This document shows positions 19,891-30,813 of a stretch of DNA of 64,000 nucleotides, one piece after another (the first letter of the stretch is position 1; the number at the start of each line of letters is the position of its first letter). The stretch comes from Rhynchonema sp. JSB1_4. Its lineage: Eukaryota; Nematoda; Chromadorea; Monhysterida; Xyalidae. Made by a program: the position numbers and the translations under genes. The stretch covers positions 23,171 through 87,170 of the forward strand of contig JASAMV010007048.1 of assembly GCA_030248065.1 (NCBI GenBank), in the 5' to 3' direction. The notes below the pieces were generated by a model that had not been told where the DNA came from, searched no databases, and saw nothing but the letters and a program-made list of their open reading frames with translations.

Positions 19891-20049
19891 GTTGCAGACT
19901 GTCCGCGACGGAAAACTTGAAGAACTGAAAAATAGAAAGTTGCATATTATAATCATTCCCGCTCTTCTACTGTTCACCAAATTGTTGGCCTCACTTGCGC
20001 TTACCTCCTTAACAGCCGTGTAGGTCTGTGCTCAACAGTTAGGTGCCAT
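19891..20049 (-). pseudogene. Relic of an array unit (exon 1 and start of exon 2 only)
   Basis: Bases 19891-19924 match the first 34 nt of exon 2 (RC of gcagactgtccgcgacgg and aaaacttgaag), preceded by a cag acceptor. Bases 19995-20049 match exon 1 with donor GTGAGG, but the frame reads MAPNC-stop. Everything from the rest of exon 2 to exon 3 is missing. The relic sits directly upstream of U14, consistent with unequal crossing-over. Confidence 0.7.
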
Positions 20050-20102
20050 TCTGTGTGGACTAAAGGACGAAAGGTGTATGCTGTATTTTGATGACCTGAA
20101 GT

Positions 20103-20190
20103 GATACACTGCACTGTCAACTGGACTGCATGATGTACCAATAATCTGCACCGAAAGGACAGGGCCGTACTGGAAGCTAAGCAACGGCAG
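20103..20190 (-). promoter_or_regulatory. Shared upstream element of the relic, possibly serving U14
   Basis: Plus-strand gatacactgcactg and, after a 40-bp interruption, ggacagggccgtactgg and aagcaacggcag. It is 54 bp above the relic ATG. U14 has no copy of its own at the usual distance. Confidence 0.45.
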
Positions 20191-20331
20191 AGTAGAAAAT
20201 CAGAATGACGAAGTGTTGTGTATGGGAAGTTTATTCTTTCAAATGCAGCAAGTCAAACGAAAGTCATAACAAAAGGTTGGATGGAAACATCAAAGACCAA
20301 ATCATATTCGCTTGAGACATGAGGGTTACAG

Positions 20332-22184
20332 CTATTTGTGCACCAGCCGTAGGTGTCTGTACAAATCACCCGAATCCGCAAACGCCTTCGAACACTGCGG
20401 GCACACAAACGGCTTCTCGCCCGTGTGTTTGCGTCTCAGATGCCGCTTGTAATGACTGATGTTGCCTTTGAATTCATAACCACAACATATGTACGTCACT
20501 TTACCATCGTGCGAGACGCGACGCGCTGAGGCTGCACCGTAAGTTGATGGACTGTTGGTTGGGTTGCTTGAGGTTGCATGCGAGCCTGTGAGTGTCATAG
20601 GACGATTCGATGTGATTTGCCTGGCCTTCCTTCTGACTGGTGGATTCACCATTTGGGTGGATTTGGGACGCAGATGTGAAGATCCGGCAGGTGTCATCAC
20701 TGCATCAACACCTGGATCCTGGTCTAGCACCGGAAAGTCCATAGCTGATGTTATCGGTTGAATAAGTGGCCCCGGATTGTCAGCTTCGTGTTCTTGCTTC
20801 ACAACGACCGGTACTTCAGGTCGGATTTCACCCAATGCGTTGCTTTCGAAGAGACCATTGGGTGACCCGCCTTGATCCATCAGAGGCACTTGATCCGTAG
20901 ACCATTTCGCAACAGGGAGTTGCATTGCTTGCTGCGTCCTTGCTGCTGTTGGCGCGGGCTGCAAATCGGATGGTGTTTGAAGCGTTTGAACAGGGTCAAA
21001 TATGCAGGTTTGAATTGATGATTGGGTCTTTCTCAGACGCAGTGCCGCATGAAATTGTCAGCAACTTGTTGTTCCTGACGTTTTGAATGCACTTGAAACC
21101 CTTCTTCAGAGGTCTACAATAAAACAAACATTTAGTCATGAAAACAAAAACACACACAACATTTCACGAAAAGATTGACAGGCAGGCAAGTAGGTAACAA
21201 CAGCAGCAGCAGCAGCGTCGCATCGATGTTTCATTTGAACAAGTCCTGGTTTAAGACAAGTGCATTGGCAGAACTTAATCTGGTCTGCTTTCGGTTTTAT
21301 GACTGCATGCTTTTAGAGACCTCTGGAGTCAGATGCACTTGAAATGCCAGGAACAATAATGTACTGAGTGCAGTAATCTTGGTCTGTTTCGCCGTGCTTT
21401 CGCAGACAGACCGAGGCGCCAGGGCTCGTTAGCGTGAACGCCTCTGGCGAATTTGCCTCCGAAAAGCCCCACCAGCAGATCTTACTGCTGCGCTGCGTAC
21501 AACTTCATAAACTGACTTTGAAATGGTGGATTATCTTGTACGGTACTGCGTCTGACAAAGATCCGATCATAAATTATCAACAGACCGTAAACACACTAAC
21601 GTGACATTCCACAAAGATTCCATTTTGAATTTGTTTCGATGAGAAACTTAGGTACGCGCATTCCACATTATAATCCACGTACCTGATCTTGTTCCATGTC
21701 TTTCGTCACCAGGAACATCAAACTATCGATTTTCCATTGATGTTCATCGATAACCTGATCGATTTGGTCCATTTGACTCATGAACGAGGACACGTAAGTG
21801 TTGAAGTTTGCTTTGACCGAGGATTGCTCTCGTCGCAGCAGTTGTAGACCTGAAAGTGCAGGCATAGTCCAGTCCAGCAACAACCAATTCAGAATTTATA
21901 CACTGTGCGTTGCCTGAATCGTAAAGCGTGAAACCCAGGGCTTGAACCAGAAGTGATATGCAGGAGCTCGGTTCTCTGCGATTTTGTTATACTTCCGGTC
22001 TGGGTAAAGACTGGGCTTCATACTTTACGCTTCACGCAACACACACAGGGCATAAAAGTTAAAATTAGGTGTTGTTGGACCACAATCATTCAGGGGTTTT
22101 TTGTGCAACTGAAAATGTATTTTGCTCACCTGTGCTGATCTCTTTCACAGCAGTACGAATCTCGGTGCGACAGTTGGGTGCCAT
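20332..22184 (-). CDS. Array unit U15, two-finger C2H2 gene with long introns
   Basis: Predicted 282 aa; exons 22130-22184 (MAPNCRTEIRTAVKEISTG), 21683-21849 and 20332-20958. Intron 2 (724 bp) and intron 1 (280 bp) are far longer than usual and each contains an imperfect inverted repeat. Exon 2 is diverged at SSVKANFNTYVSSFMSQMD. Exon 3 has KWSTDQVPLMDQGGSPNG, VVKQEHEADN, FPVLDQDPGV and SARRVSHDGKVTYICC, where Ile replaces Asn before CC. Finger 1 is one residue longer, CCGYEFKGNISHYKRHLRRKH; finger 2 is CPQCSKAFADSGDLYRHLRLVH. An AATAAA lies at 20230-20235. Confidence 0.83.
21065..21362. repeat. Imperfect inverted repeat in intron 2 of U15
   Basis: The left arm ttgttcctgacgttttgaat...cagaggtct (21069-21116) pairs with agagacctctgg...gccaggaacaataatgt (21318-21362). 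A cagcagcagcagcag run lies between them. Probably a decayed foldback element. Confidence 0.5.
21905..22046. repeat. Imperfect inverted repeat in intron 1 of U15
   Basis: The left arm gtgcgttgcctgaatcgtaa, agcgtgaaacccagg is the near reverse complement of actgggcttcatactttacg, cttcacgcaacacac about 60 bp away. It is a second hairpin in this gene, unrelated in sequence to the one in intron 2. Confidence 0.55.
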
Positions 22185-22291
22185 TCTGCATTGAGTGGAC
22201 GGGAAGTGCGGGCTGAGAATTCTATGATCGCTGACGAACTTTCGGAACAAGATACAGAGCGCACATGAAATCACCATAACGACATCACGAT

Positions 22292-22340
22292 AGTAACTGC
22301 CGTGATAATGCAAGGACAGCGCCGTGCTGGAAGCAACGAC
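22292..22340 (-). promoter_or_regulatory. Shared upstream element, U15
   Basis: Plus-strand agtaactgccgtgataatgc then aaggacagcgccgtgctgg, 108 bp above the ATG. Confidence 0.55.
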
Positions 22341-22482
22341 TGCGTGGAACATCAGGGTGACAACTGAGTATAGCGTTCGGACCTTTACTGTCTCACCAAA
22401 AGTCAATGACAGTCACAACAAACACTCGGCAGTAGCGAAAGGCAAACTCACAGCTATACACAACCAGGCCACAAACAGCAAC

Positions 22483-23422
22483 CTACAACGCACATTTATG
22501 CACGTTTCGTATGTGTCTGTACAAAGAACCAGAATCTGAAAATGCCCAGGAGCAATTGCGACAGACGTAAGGCTTCTCGCCAGTGTGCTTTCGTCTCATA
22601 TGTCGATTGTAATGACAGATATATTTGAATGTATAACCACAACAACCGTACGTCACCGCGCCCGAGTCAGAAACGCCACGCGCCGCCTCCATGTTGTGGG
22701 CAGATTGATCTGAGGCCGAGTTGCTTGAAACAGCCTTGGATTTGACCATTGTTGACGAATTTGTGATGCGCCGACGTTTGACAATCTTTCGGGCTGGTGA
22801 GCTCACATTGATTCGCAGATCCTGGTCAGAGTCCGTGGTTGACAATGAGGATTGAACCAGTCGATGTGGATCGTCAAATTGTTCTTGTTTCACGACGACT
22901 GGTTCTTCATGACATGATTCACCCATAACACTGGTCTGCGGCGAGTCCGCATTCAACGAGGCCTCTCCTTTATCCATCAGGGACACGCCTTGATCGATGG
23001 ACCAGTCGGCAGCAGGAACTTGAAGTGCTGGTCGGACAATTGCTCTGCTGGTGGTGCGTGTAGCCTGCAAATGACAGGACATGCAAGGTCTTTCAACAGG
23101 ATTTGAAGAGGACACAAGCTTTTTCAGATCTGACGCACCTGACTTTCGTCCAGTTCGCTCGTCACAATGAACATCAGACTATCGATCTTCCACTGGTGTT
23201 CATCGATAACCTGATCGATTTGACCCATTTGCGTCATGAATGAGGACACAAAGTTATTGAAGGTCTTTCTGGCTGCGGACTGCTCGCGACGCAGATGTTG
23301 GAGACCTGAAATATTTTCTTGTACTTCTGGTTTGTCTGTCAATTGCGAAACAAACGAATTCACTCACTACTGCTAATCTCCTTCACAGCCGTGTAGATCT
23401 CGACGCGAGTTTTGGGTGCCAT
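22483..23422 (-). CDS. Array unit U16, two-finger C2H2 gene
   Basis: Predicted 267 aa; exons 23368-23422 (MAPKTRVEIYTAVKEISSS), 23139-23305 and 22483-23064. Exon 2 is LQHLRREQSAARKTFNNFVS with QIDQVIDEHQWKIDSLMF. Exon 3 has DWSIDQGVSLMDKGEASLNA, VVKQEQFDDP, a shortened STTDSDQDL, IVKRRRITN and a diverged signature EAARGVSDSGAVTYGCC. Fingers: CCGYTFKYICHYNRHMRRKH and CRNCSWAFSDSGSLYRHIRNVH, with a TGEKP linker. The RRVSHDGKVTYNCC signature is otherwise near-invariant, so this copy is unusual. Confidence 0.85.
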
Positions 23423-23507
23423 TTGAATGCGTGACTCGAAGATTATTATGCTCTTGCACCTCTTGAAATTCAACCAACATGCTTTCGACAACGTGACAAC
23501 AAAACTT

Positions 23508-23554
23508 GATAAACTGTCGCAATGACATGACAGTGTCGTTTGGGAAACGACAGC
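23508..23554 (-). promoter_or_regulatory. Shared upstream element, U16
   Basis: Plus-strand gataaactgtcgcaatgaca then gacagtgtcgtttggg, 86 bp above the ATG. Confidence 0.5.
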
Positions 23555-23697
23555 TTGAAACAAAACAACAACAATTTTACTTTTTGATCACAAAAGTGTT
23601 TATTCGAGCTCGAATTTTTTTAACGCGATTTCATTTGTAAGACAATCCAGATAATTGTCTGTTTTTAAAATGTGAGACATCAAACCACAAAGTATGT

Positions 23698-24682
23698 TCA
23701 TTTCATCAATTTGTGCTTCCTTCGCTCATGGTCGCGCATGGCACTGGAGTCAGCAAACGGTCTCCCACATACCCGACACGGATACGGTTTCTCAAATGTG
23801 TGCTTGCGTCTGACGTGCTTTCGGAAATCGCCCGCCGCTTTGAACTCGAAGGCACAACATTTGTATGTCACTGTGCCGTCACTGGAGATGCAACGTGCTG
23901 ATGCCGTGCTGTAATCGGATGCAAATCGGTTGACGACTGGGTTGGTCACGTTTTTATGTTTGTTGATCCATTGATGTCGAGTCGATTTCGATTTGTAATG
24001 CGGCTGCTTATTTCCACCAGCGGGCATTGATGCAGTTCTCTTCGTTTGATCATAGTGGGATGAACAGGGGTTTTGGGCAGGGACCGGAGTTTCAGTTGAT
24101 GTTGGTTGAATATGTAGTGAATCATCGAGTAATGGCACTTGTTCGTGTTTCACTACAGCTGTTTCAAGCGGAAGTTGATTCAATGCGATTGACTGCGAGC
24201 CTGGACTCGGACTTGAATGAGCGACTCCTTGATCAATCAGAGACCCGGGATTCGCCGCTGACCACGCCAAGACAGGGACTTCCGTTGTCGAAACTGACCT
24301 CGTTGTTGGTGTATCCTGCGATTTATGAAGAGCTGTCAAACATGTCGGTGAACTGCAACAACCCCAAAGCAAGTCATAAAACGTCAACCCACCAATTGGT
24401 TTTGTCCCAGTTCGTTAGTGACGATAAACATCAAACTATCGATCTTCCACTGATGATCGTCGATGACCTGATCGATTTGGCCCATTCGTGCCATGAAGTT
24501 GGAGACATAATTGTTGAAGGTCTTCTTGGCTGCCGACTGTTCGCGACGCAGATGTTGCAAACCTTCAAAATTTCATCTATTGCATTGCGATTTGAACGCG
24601 AGTCACGAAATAAACAGATTTCCTCACTCGTGCTTATCTCTTTGACAGCCGCATAAATCTCATTGTGCGCCTTGGGTGCCAT
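23698..24682 (-). CDS. Array unit U17, two-finger C2H2 gene
   Basis: Predicted 280 aa; exons 24628-24682 (MAPKAHNEIYAAVKEISTS), 24393-24562 and 23698-24315. Exon 2 is one codon longer than the standard form, ending NELGQNQL as in U18 and U19. Exon 3 starts DTPTTRSVSTTEVPVLAW and has GSLIDQGVAH, VVKHEQVPLLDD, PVPAQNPCSS and SARCISSDGTVTYKCC. Fingers: CCAFEFKAAGDFRKHVRRKH and CRVCGRPFADSSAMRDHERRKH. The open frame continues upstream of exon 3, but the GAT acceptor at 24315 restores the family phase. An AATAAA lies at 23599-23604. Confidence 0.85.
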
Positions 24683-24780
24683 ACTTTGTGTCCGCTAGTC
24701 GCGATATTACCGAGACGGCTCAAGAGTAGTCCCTGGACAAGAACTTTATAAACTTTTGGCATCAGGACAACAAATGTACA

Positions 24781-24830
24781 AGTAGACTGCCTCGATCATG
24801 CAAGGACAGTATCGTATCGGAATCAACGAC
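24781..24830 (-). promoter_or_regulatory. Shared upstream element, U17
   Basis: Plus-strand agtagactgcctcgatcatg then caaggacagtatcgtatcgg, 99 bp above the ATG. It is followed by ttatgaaacatcaagg. Confidence 0.55.
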
Positions 24831-24955
24831 ATTATGAAACATCAAGGCAAACGAATTATGATACGATATTTCTTTATTTCCAACGTCATACACACGATTA
24901 CGCACATGAAAGCATTCAGGATTACAACCAGCAGTGAAAAATTAGATCATTTCAT

Positions 24956-26074
24956 TCATTTATGCATCCGCCTTTGGTGCTTGTATAAGGAGCTTGAGTC
25001 GGCAAACGCTTTCGGACACACCCGACAGAGAAACGGCTTCTCTCCGGTGTGTTTTCGTCTGACGTGTTTATCGTAATCAGAGGTGCTTCTGAACTGAAAG
25101 CTACAACAATTGTACGTCACCTTGCCTTTGCGCGAACGTCGATATGGTGGTGGTGCTGAATTGTTGATTGCTGGGTTGACGACCGGTTTCGAAACATTTG
25201 GTTCGGTGACATTTTGTTGACTGGATGTGGAGTTGTTATTCTGTCTGCTTGCTGTCGTCGTGCACATCTTCGTGTCCTCACGTCGAGATGAACTTGGTGC
25301 CAAGGCGAAGGCCAAGGTGTGCGAGTTCAAGTCTGAACCTGGGCTCTCGATCGATCCAGCATTCAACGTATCTTCAACATCGAGTTGTTCTTGCTTCACC
25401 ATGGCAGGCTCATCGTTTGCAGTTGATGACGAGTCTGGCACTGCATTCAAATCAACAGCGCCTTGATCAATCAGGGACGAATGATTGCTGGACCAGCTCG
25501 AAGCAACGATCTCTCCTGACGGCAACACTGCAGCCTGGGTGGTTGCTGTTGATGTCTCTCCCTGCATAGTCAATGTAGTCAATTTTTGACGACCACGATT
25601 AAATAAACAGCAAGGTGAAATTTGAACGCACCAATTGATTCTGTTCCAGCTCACTCCTTACTATGAACATCAGGCTATCGATCTTCCACTGATGTTCGTC
25701 GATAACCTGATCGATTTGACTCATTTGAGTCATGAAATTGGACACGTAATTGTTGAATGTCTTCTTGGCCAAAGACTGTTCGCGACGCAGAAGCTGCAGA
25801 CCTGGGATAATCATCAGATGCTGTTTTGGATACCGTTGCAGTGAAACATCAGCTGGTCTATGCGGTATGCGCTACGTGTGCTTGACCCAGCACCCACATG
25901 CCCAGCTGACTATAGAATTAAAGCGTACGGACAAAAAACCTTGCTTCTAAAAATCGAAAAAACCTACGGCTTTCCCCGATCATGGCGCGTAATTCACGAA
26001 AAACACAAAATTCACTCACTGGTGCTGATCTCCTGTACGGCCGTGCAGATCTCAATGCGAGCGTTTGGTGCCAT
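24956..26074 (-). CDS. Array unit U18, two-finger C2H2 gene
   Basis: Predicted 276 aa; exons 26020-26074 (MAPNARIEICTAVQEISTS), 25632-25801 and 24956-25561. Intron 1 is 218 bp with no recognised element. Exon 3 has SSWSSNHSSLIDQGAVDLNA, MVKQEQLDVED and SPGSDLNS. The conserved RRVSHDG is shortened to RRSRKGKVTYNCC. Fingers: CCSFQFRSTSDYDKHVRRKH and CRVCPKAFADSSSLYKHQRRMH with a TGEKP linker. Asn/Ser-rich low complexity fills the centre. An AATAAA lies at 24873-24878. Confidence 0.85.
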
Positions 26075-26170
26075 TCGGATCAGTGACTCGGTATGTGACG
26101 ATCCTCCTTTGTGACAAGGACAAACGTTGACGAATTTATTGGGAGCATCACGATGAGAACAACAAATCAA

Positions 26171-26220
26171 GTAGACCGCCCTGATAACGCAAGTACGGTG
26201 TTGTATCGGAAACAACGACG
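26171..26220 (-). promoter_or_regulatory. Shared upstream element, U18
   Basis: Plus-strand gtagaccgccctgataacgc then aagtacggtgttgtatcgg, 97 bp above the ATG. Confidence 0.5.
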
Positions 26221-26373
26221 GCGCGAATCATCACAAGGCAACAACTTCGCGATCATTATCAAAAATTTATTGCGGTTTCAGATAAACACGACATTGAACA
26301 CAAATATATATGTAACAAACAACAACACGATAGGACAAAAATACAATGGTGAGATGAAGGTGTGGAACTGCGT

Positions 26374-27295
26374 TCACTCATGCACTATGCGTTCGTGCCT
26401 GTACAAATCACTTGAATCAGCGAACGCTTTGGGACATTTGCGACACGCATACGGTCTCTCACCAGTGTGTCTGCGTCTGACGTGCTTCTCATAACCGTGT
26501 GCACTTCGGTACTCAAAGCCACAACAGTTGTAGGTCACTCTGCCGCCGCTGCTTGGTGCTAGAGAAGTCAGTGTTTGACCAATTTAGGCTGACTGGTCCT
26601 TTGTTGTTGTTTAGTTCGGCTCGCCACCGCCAGTGGTGCAGTCTTTTTGGCTTGCCCGCGTCGAGACGAACTTGGTGCGGACAATAATGCATCAGCATTT
26701 TGGTTCCGGTCTGAGACTGGAACTTGAGTTGACGCAGGCTCGGTAGCATGGAATAAATCATGTTCGTGTTTCACAACAAGGTCATCGAGCCCAAATTGAC
26801 TCAATGAGAGTGAACGAGAATCTGAGACGAAGTCCTCTTGATCAATCAGGGGCACCTGGTCGCTCAGCCAGGTCGAAACAGGGGCCGCCGGTGGAAGTTT
26901 CTGTTGGGATCGCGGTGGCGCATCCTGTGGTGGATCGATGTTCGATGATCGTAATAAGAAACAGAACGAAACGAGCAGTGAGCAACGAGGATCACACACC
27001 AACTGGTTTTGTTCGAATTCGTTCCTGACGACTGACATCAAACTGTCGATCTTCCATTGATGATTATCGATAACCTGATCGATCTGCATCATTTGGGGCA
27101 CGAAAGTCGACACGTAGTTGTTGAAGGTTTTCTTGGGCGAAGATTGTTCGCGACGCAGAAGTTGAACACCAAGATGAAAACACGGCAAGACATGTATTTG
27201 CTGAGTACAGCTGGTAACGACAGTCAACAAAATATCTCACTTGTGCTGATCTCGTTCATCGCGGTGTAGATCTCAATTGGAGCACGGGGAGCCAT
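26374..27295 (-). pseudogene. Array unit U19, zinc-finger gene broken in exon 3 and at an acceptor
   Basis: Exon 1 (27241-27295, MAPRAPIEIYTAMNEISTS) is intact. The exon 2 acceptor, normally AG before GTCTGCAAC, reads TTG at about 27173, although exon 2 continues normally (VQLLRREQSSPKKTFNNY). Exon 3 (26374-26924) begins well (STWLSDQVPLIDQED, VVKHEHDLF), then meets TGA after QPKLVKH. About 30 codons are missing, and the fingers (CCGFEYRSAHGYEKHVRRRH, CRKCPKAFADSSDLYRHERIVH) follow in another frame. The fingers themselves look undamaged, so the decay is recent, or an assembly error is possible. Confidence 0.65.
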
Positions 27296-27373
27296 CTTGA
27301 CAACACAATTAGGATCTGATCGACTTGGAAAAGAATGCCAGAAGTCTTCTGTGCAATTTCTCGATAAGTAAAA

Positions 27374-27398
27374 ATAAGCTGTCACAAGCACGAGCAGC
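27374..27398 (-). promoter_or_regulatory. Shared upstream element, U19
   Basis: Plus-strand aataagctgtcacaagcacg, 79 bp above the ATG. Only the proximal half is recognisable. Confidence 0.4.
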
Positions 27399-27518
27399 AT
27401 CGGCCCTGCAACGAGCATTCCACGCACTCAAACATCACCAAAGTTTGGAGAAAGTTTGGTGCTGAGTGAAAGCAAAAAGCACAAGTTGAAGTTTGAGCAC
27501 ATAACGATGCACAACCAA

Positions 27519-28803
27519 TCAATCATGATAGCGCAGCACATGGTAGCGCAGCTGGTCGGTATCGGAGAACGCCTTGTGACACGTGGCACATGCATGTGGC
27601 TTCTGCATGGTGTGCTTGCGCCTGACATGCCGATAGTAATTGCCGACGACCTTGAATTCGAAGCCACAACAATTGTACGTCACCTGGCCACCTGGATTGA
27701 CGTGACGCACCGTTTTCGCGTGATAACAAGCCGGAATGCGCACACCACCCGACACCAGAGCACCCCTGGAGGCTGACGCGTTTTGCGTTTTTCGTTTGAA
27801 AGGGCTGATCCGCCTAATGGCTGGCATCGGCGCTGTTTTGCTGGCAGACAACTGTTGAATTGCGCTGGTCTGCGACGAGCTGCTGGGTGCTGCGTACATA
27901 TTCACACTGTCACCTGCTGTGAACAATCGCACTTGACGTTGACGTGACGTGCTGGTTGTACGGGATAGTACATCTGACAGTAGGTCCTGGTCTGAGACCG
28001 AAACGTCCATCGCTGACAATGCCTCCATGGGTGTTGTGGTGACCGCGAAATCCAATATTTCCTCTTGTTTGCCCGCAACTGCTGCGGCTTCAGGACCTGG
28101 TAATGTTTCATGAACCTCATTTTCCGTTCTTGGTTCCTGTTTGACAGCAGGCTCACTGTTCGGCTGATTCGGTGATGAGCAGAGCTGTGCCAGAGTGACA
28201 GGTAACTGATGTGAGTCTGCGACCACACGCAGTCCGTTTCCTTGATGCGGCAGGGACGAATGAGTGTCACTCGGCCAGCCGGAGACAGGGATGTGCTGGT
28301 GAATTCGTGAAGCCTGCAATTTTGCTTTGCAGTAAAAATTGCGCGTGAAGCATCAAATCGCTTTCAAGACAAAACTACCAACCTGTGCCAGTTCATGCTC
28401 ATATTTGAATATCAAACTATCGATCGTCAACGCATGCTGATGGATCATGTGATCGATTTGTGTCATTCTATTCTTAAACGACGTGGCGAACACGTTGAAT
28501 GCGTTCTCCGCGGCCAATTGTTCGTGACGCACTAGGTGCAGATCTGGAGATAGGAAGCCGCGTTTTACTCGATGTTAAAAACCTGGTGATTAGATCAGTC
28601 AACCTGTCATTATGATCAGTCTACGAAAGCCGAAACAGTCCGATCAGCAAGTTTGATGTTGAATACAGACATTTTTTGTATGTTTCGTCATGTGCCACAA
28701 CGATAAACATAAGGATCGGACATCCACAAAATAGTGTGAAAAACTAGCTTTTCGCAATCTCCTTCAGACAGTCGTATGTTTCGTTGCCATTGTTGTGTGC
28801 CAT
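27519..28803 (-). CDS. Array unit U20, divergent two-finger C2H2 gene
   Basis: Predicted 336 aa; exons 28749-28803 (MAHNNGNETYDCLKEIAKS), 28383-28543 and 27519-28313. Exons 1 and 2 are the most diverged in the left half: exon 2 reads LHLVRHEQLAAENAFNVFAT and MIHQHALTIDSLIF. The exon 1 donor at the family position is GC (GCTAGT). Exon 3 carries two VKQE-like sites (AVKQEPRTE, GKQEEILD), SVSDQDLL and HVNPGGQVTYNCC. Fingers: CCGFEFKVVGNYYRHVRRKH and CATCHKAFSDTDQLRYHVLRYH, with linker TMQKP. The GC donor or real decay of exon 1 should be kept in mind. Confidence 0.75.
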
Positions 28804-28921
28804 AGTTGGCAGTCACATGTGGAGCAAATGGCGTTGAACTGTTTTTGATCACAATAAAAGGATCTGCGAAAGCAATTTGTGAATACACATTTTTGAAATC
28901 GGTTCTCTTCATTTCTTGTCT

Positions 28922-28955
28922 GATAGACCGCCGGTTGGGCAGCTTCGTGGTTGTA
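28922..28955 (-). promoter_or_regulatory. Shared upstream element, U20 (weak)
   Basis: Plus-strand gatagaccgccggttgggca then gcttcgtgg, 119 bp above the ATG. It is closer to the U22-U28 form of the element. Confidence 0.4.
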
Positions 28956-29199
28956 TCACGATGCCTCACTGTAATTCAAGCAGCTGTTAAAATTTGGTAG
29001 CACGTTTCATTCAAAAATTAAAGCCAAACAACATATTTGATTTTGAGTGTCCGACAAAGAAAAGAAAATCGACAAGAAACGAATCATATACGTACACAAT
29101 TAAAAAAACACATACCGGTCATGAAATGACAGAAAAAACAGTACAAATGACAGTAACAACAGCACAAGAGACAGTAAAAACAACAGAATTCTGACAAGA
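28956..29199. other. AT-rich 3' region of U21
   Basis: Contains an A/C-rich stretch (aaacagtacaaatgacagta and similar, about 29120-29190) with repeated acagta. No coding or element structure is recognised. Confidence 0.35.
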
Positions 29200-30272
29200 T
29201 CAAATCGCAGAGAGTCTATGCGTTTGCCGTTCATGCCTGCGCATGTTCCCGCCATCAGCGAAAGCTCTCGAGCAGATTCGACATTTGAATGGTCTCTCGC
29301 CCATGTGCTTGTTCCTGACATGTCGCTGGTAGTTGCCGGAACATTTGAATGCAAAGTCACAACAATGGTAGGTCACTTCGCCTTCGTGCGATACGCGACG
29401 CGCTGATGCCAAACTGAAGTCGGTGGGAACAGTGGGCGTGGACACGGATGTGTTTCGAGCATGTTTCATGGAAGTCGACCGTTTCAATTTGGAGGCTGCA
29501 CTCGATTTCGCAACACGCCGCAGCTTGGTGCCTGTCGTTATTGTGGCCATGTTTCTGTGACGAGACGTACTTGGCACCAGCACATTAGCCAGTGAGTCCT
29601 GGTCTGCCACCGGAACGTCCAAAGCGGACAATGATTGCATGGGTGACATCATCACCGTTGGTTCATCGAAATCATCCATCTGTTCTTGTTTCATCACTGA
29701 TAGACTCTGTGGTTCGGGTTCATCACGAGCACCATTTTGATGCATCACGTTGTGGTCTGAGACCGGAGTTGGTTGAAGATCTTGGTCTTGCTGAATCAGG
29801 GACGTTGCCTGATCACTTGGTGCCGCTTGGATAGGCAGGTAATGATGCTGGGTTGACGGATGTGGTTGAGCCTATATGTAAATTGACCATTGCTTGTCTG
29901 AAAATGAAGCATCGCCAACTTAAAAATACTGAGCCACACCTGGACTTGTGCCGACTGGTTGGTGACCTCGAACATCAACGTATCAATTTTCCATTGATGT
30001 TCGTCGATCACCTGATCAATTTGGCTCATTTGGTTCATAAATGTAGACACAAAGCTGGAGAACGTTTTCTTGGCCGTGGACTGTTCGCGGCGGAGAAGTT
30101 GTAGACCTAGAATCAGTCAACATTTCAACAAATGTGCAAAAATGCGACGTTTCTTCAATTACCGAAAAATTTGTGATTGAGAAATTTTCATTTGTTGGCA
30201 AACACAGTTTACTACGTACTGACTTGTGCTCAGCTGCTTGACGGTCGTGTACATTTCAGCATTGGGTGCCAT
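29200..30272 (-). CDS. Array unit U21, two-finger C2H2 gene
   Basis: Predicted 295 aa; exons 30224-30272 (shortened start MAPNAEMYTTVKQLSTS), 29940-30106 and 29200-29871. Exon 2 is LQLLRREQSTAKKTFSSFVS with IDEHQWKIDTLMF. Exon 3 lacks the W motif but has ATSLIQQDQDLQPTPVSD, VMKQEQMDDFDEP, DVPVADQDSL and SARRVSHEGEVTYHCC. Fingers: CCDFAFKCSGNYQRHVRNKH and CRICSRAFADGGNMRRHERQTH. The finger pair is closest to U34, 25 kb away. Confidence 0.85.
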
Positions 30273-30348
30273 GACCGACTACTTTGGCTAAATAAAACGG
30301 TCAAGTTTTGGAACAGCGGTTTCCAAGAGTATACACTGAGCAATTGAC

Positions 30349-30390
30349 GGTAACTGCCCTGATCAGAGACAGCATCGCAGCAATACAACG
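30349..30390 (-). promoter_or_regulatory. Shared upstream element, U21
   Basis: Plus-strand ggtaactgccctgatcagag then acagcatcgcagc, 77 bp above the ATG. Confidence 0.5.
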
Positions 30391-30813
30391 ATTGTTTTCA
30401 ACATTCAGTAAGCATACCGGCATTTTTCAGATCATATTCATTTTCACAAAAAACCAACAACGTAACAATCAAGGCAGTCCAACTGGTAAACGGGTCAGAC
30501 GACATCCTTAGTACCCAATATAAATGCATGAATCATAAGAAATGTGAAACACAAACAACTGACACTGCGGCCGGCATGCACTTTGTTGGTGTCAGCGAGT
30601 TGATTGGGGGTCCTGGTTAACTTTACGACTTGCGCACAGGTCAACTTTGCAATTTATAGCAAAAAGTAAACCAGAATAGTCTTGCATAAAAACACAGCTC
30701 CGATCAACCTAACGGTGTGAGGCCATACCAGCAAAATATACGTATACCTGCCGACATAAAATCTCAGATTCTCAGTACAAATAAGAATAAAAGTAAAAAC
30801 ATTTATCATCAAT
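30391..30813. other. Intergenic stretch without recognised feature
   Basis: AT-rich sequence between the U21 element and the U22 stop. I see no coding frame, repeat or RNA gene. Confidence 0.35.
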
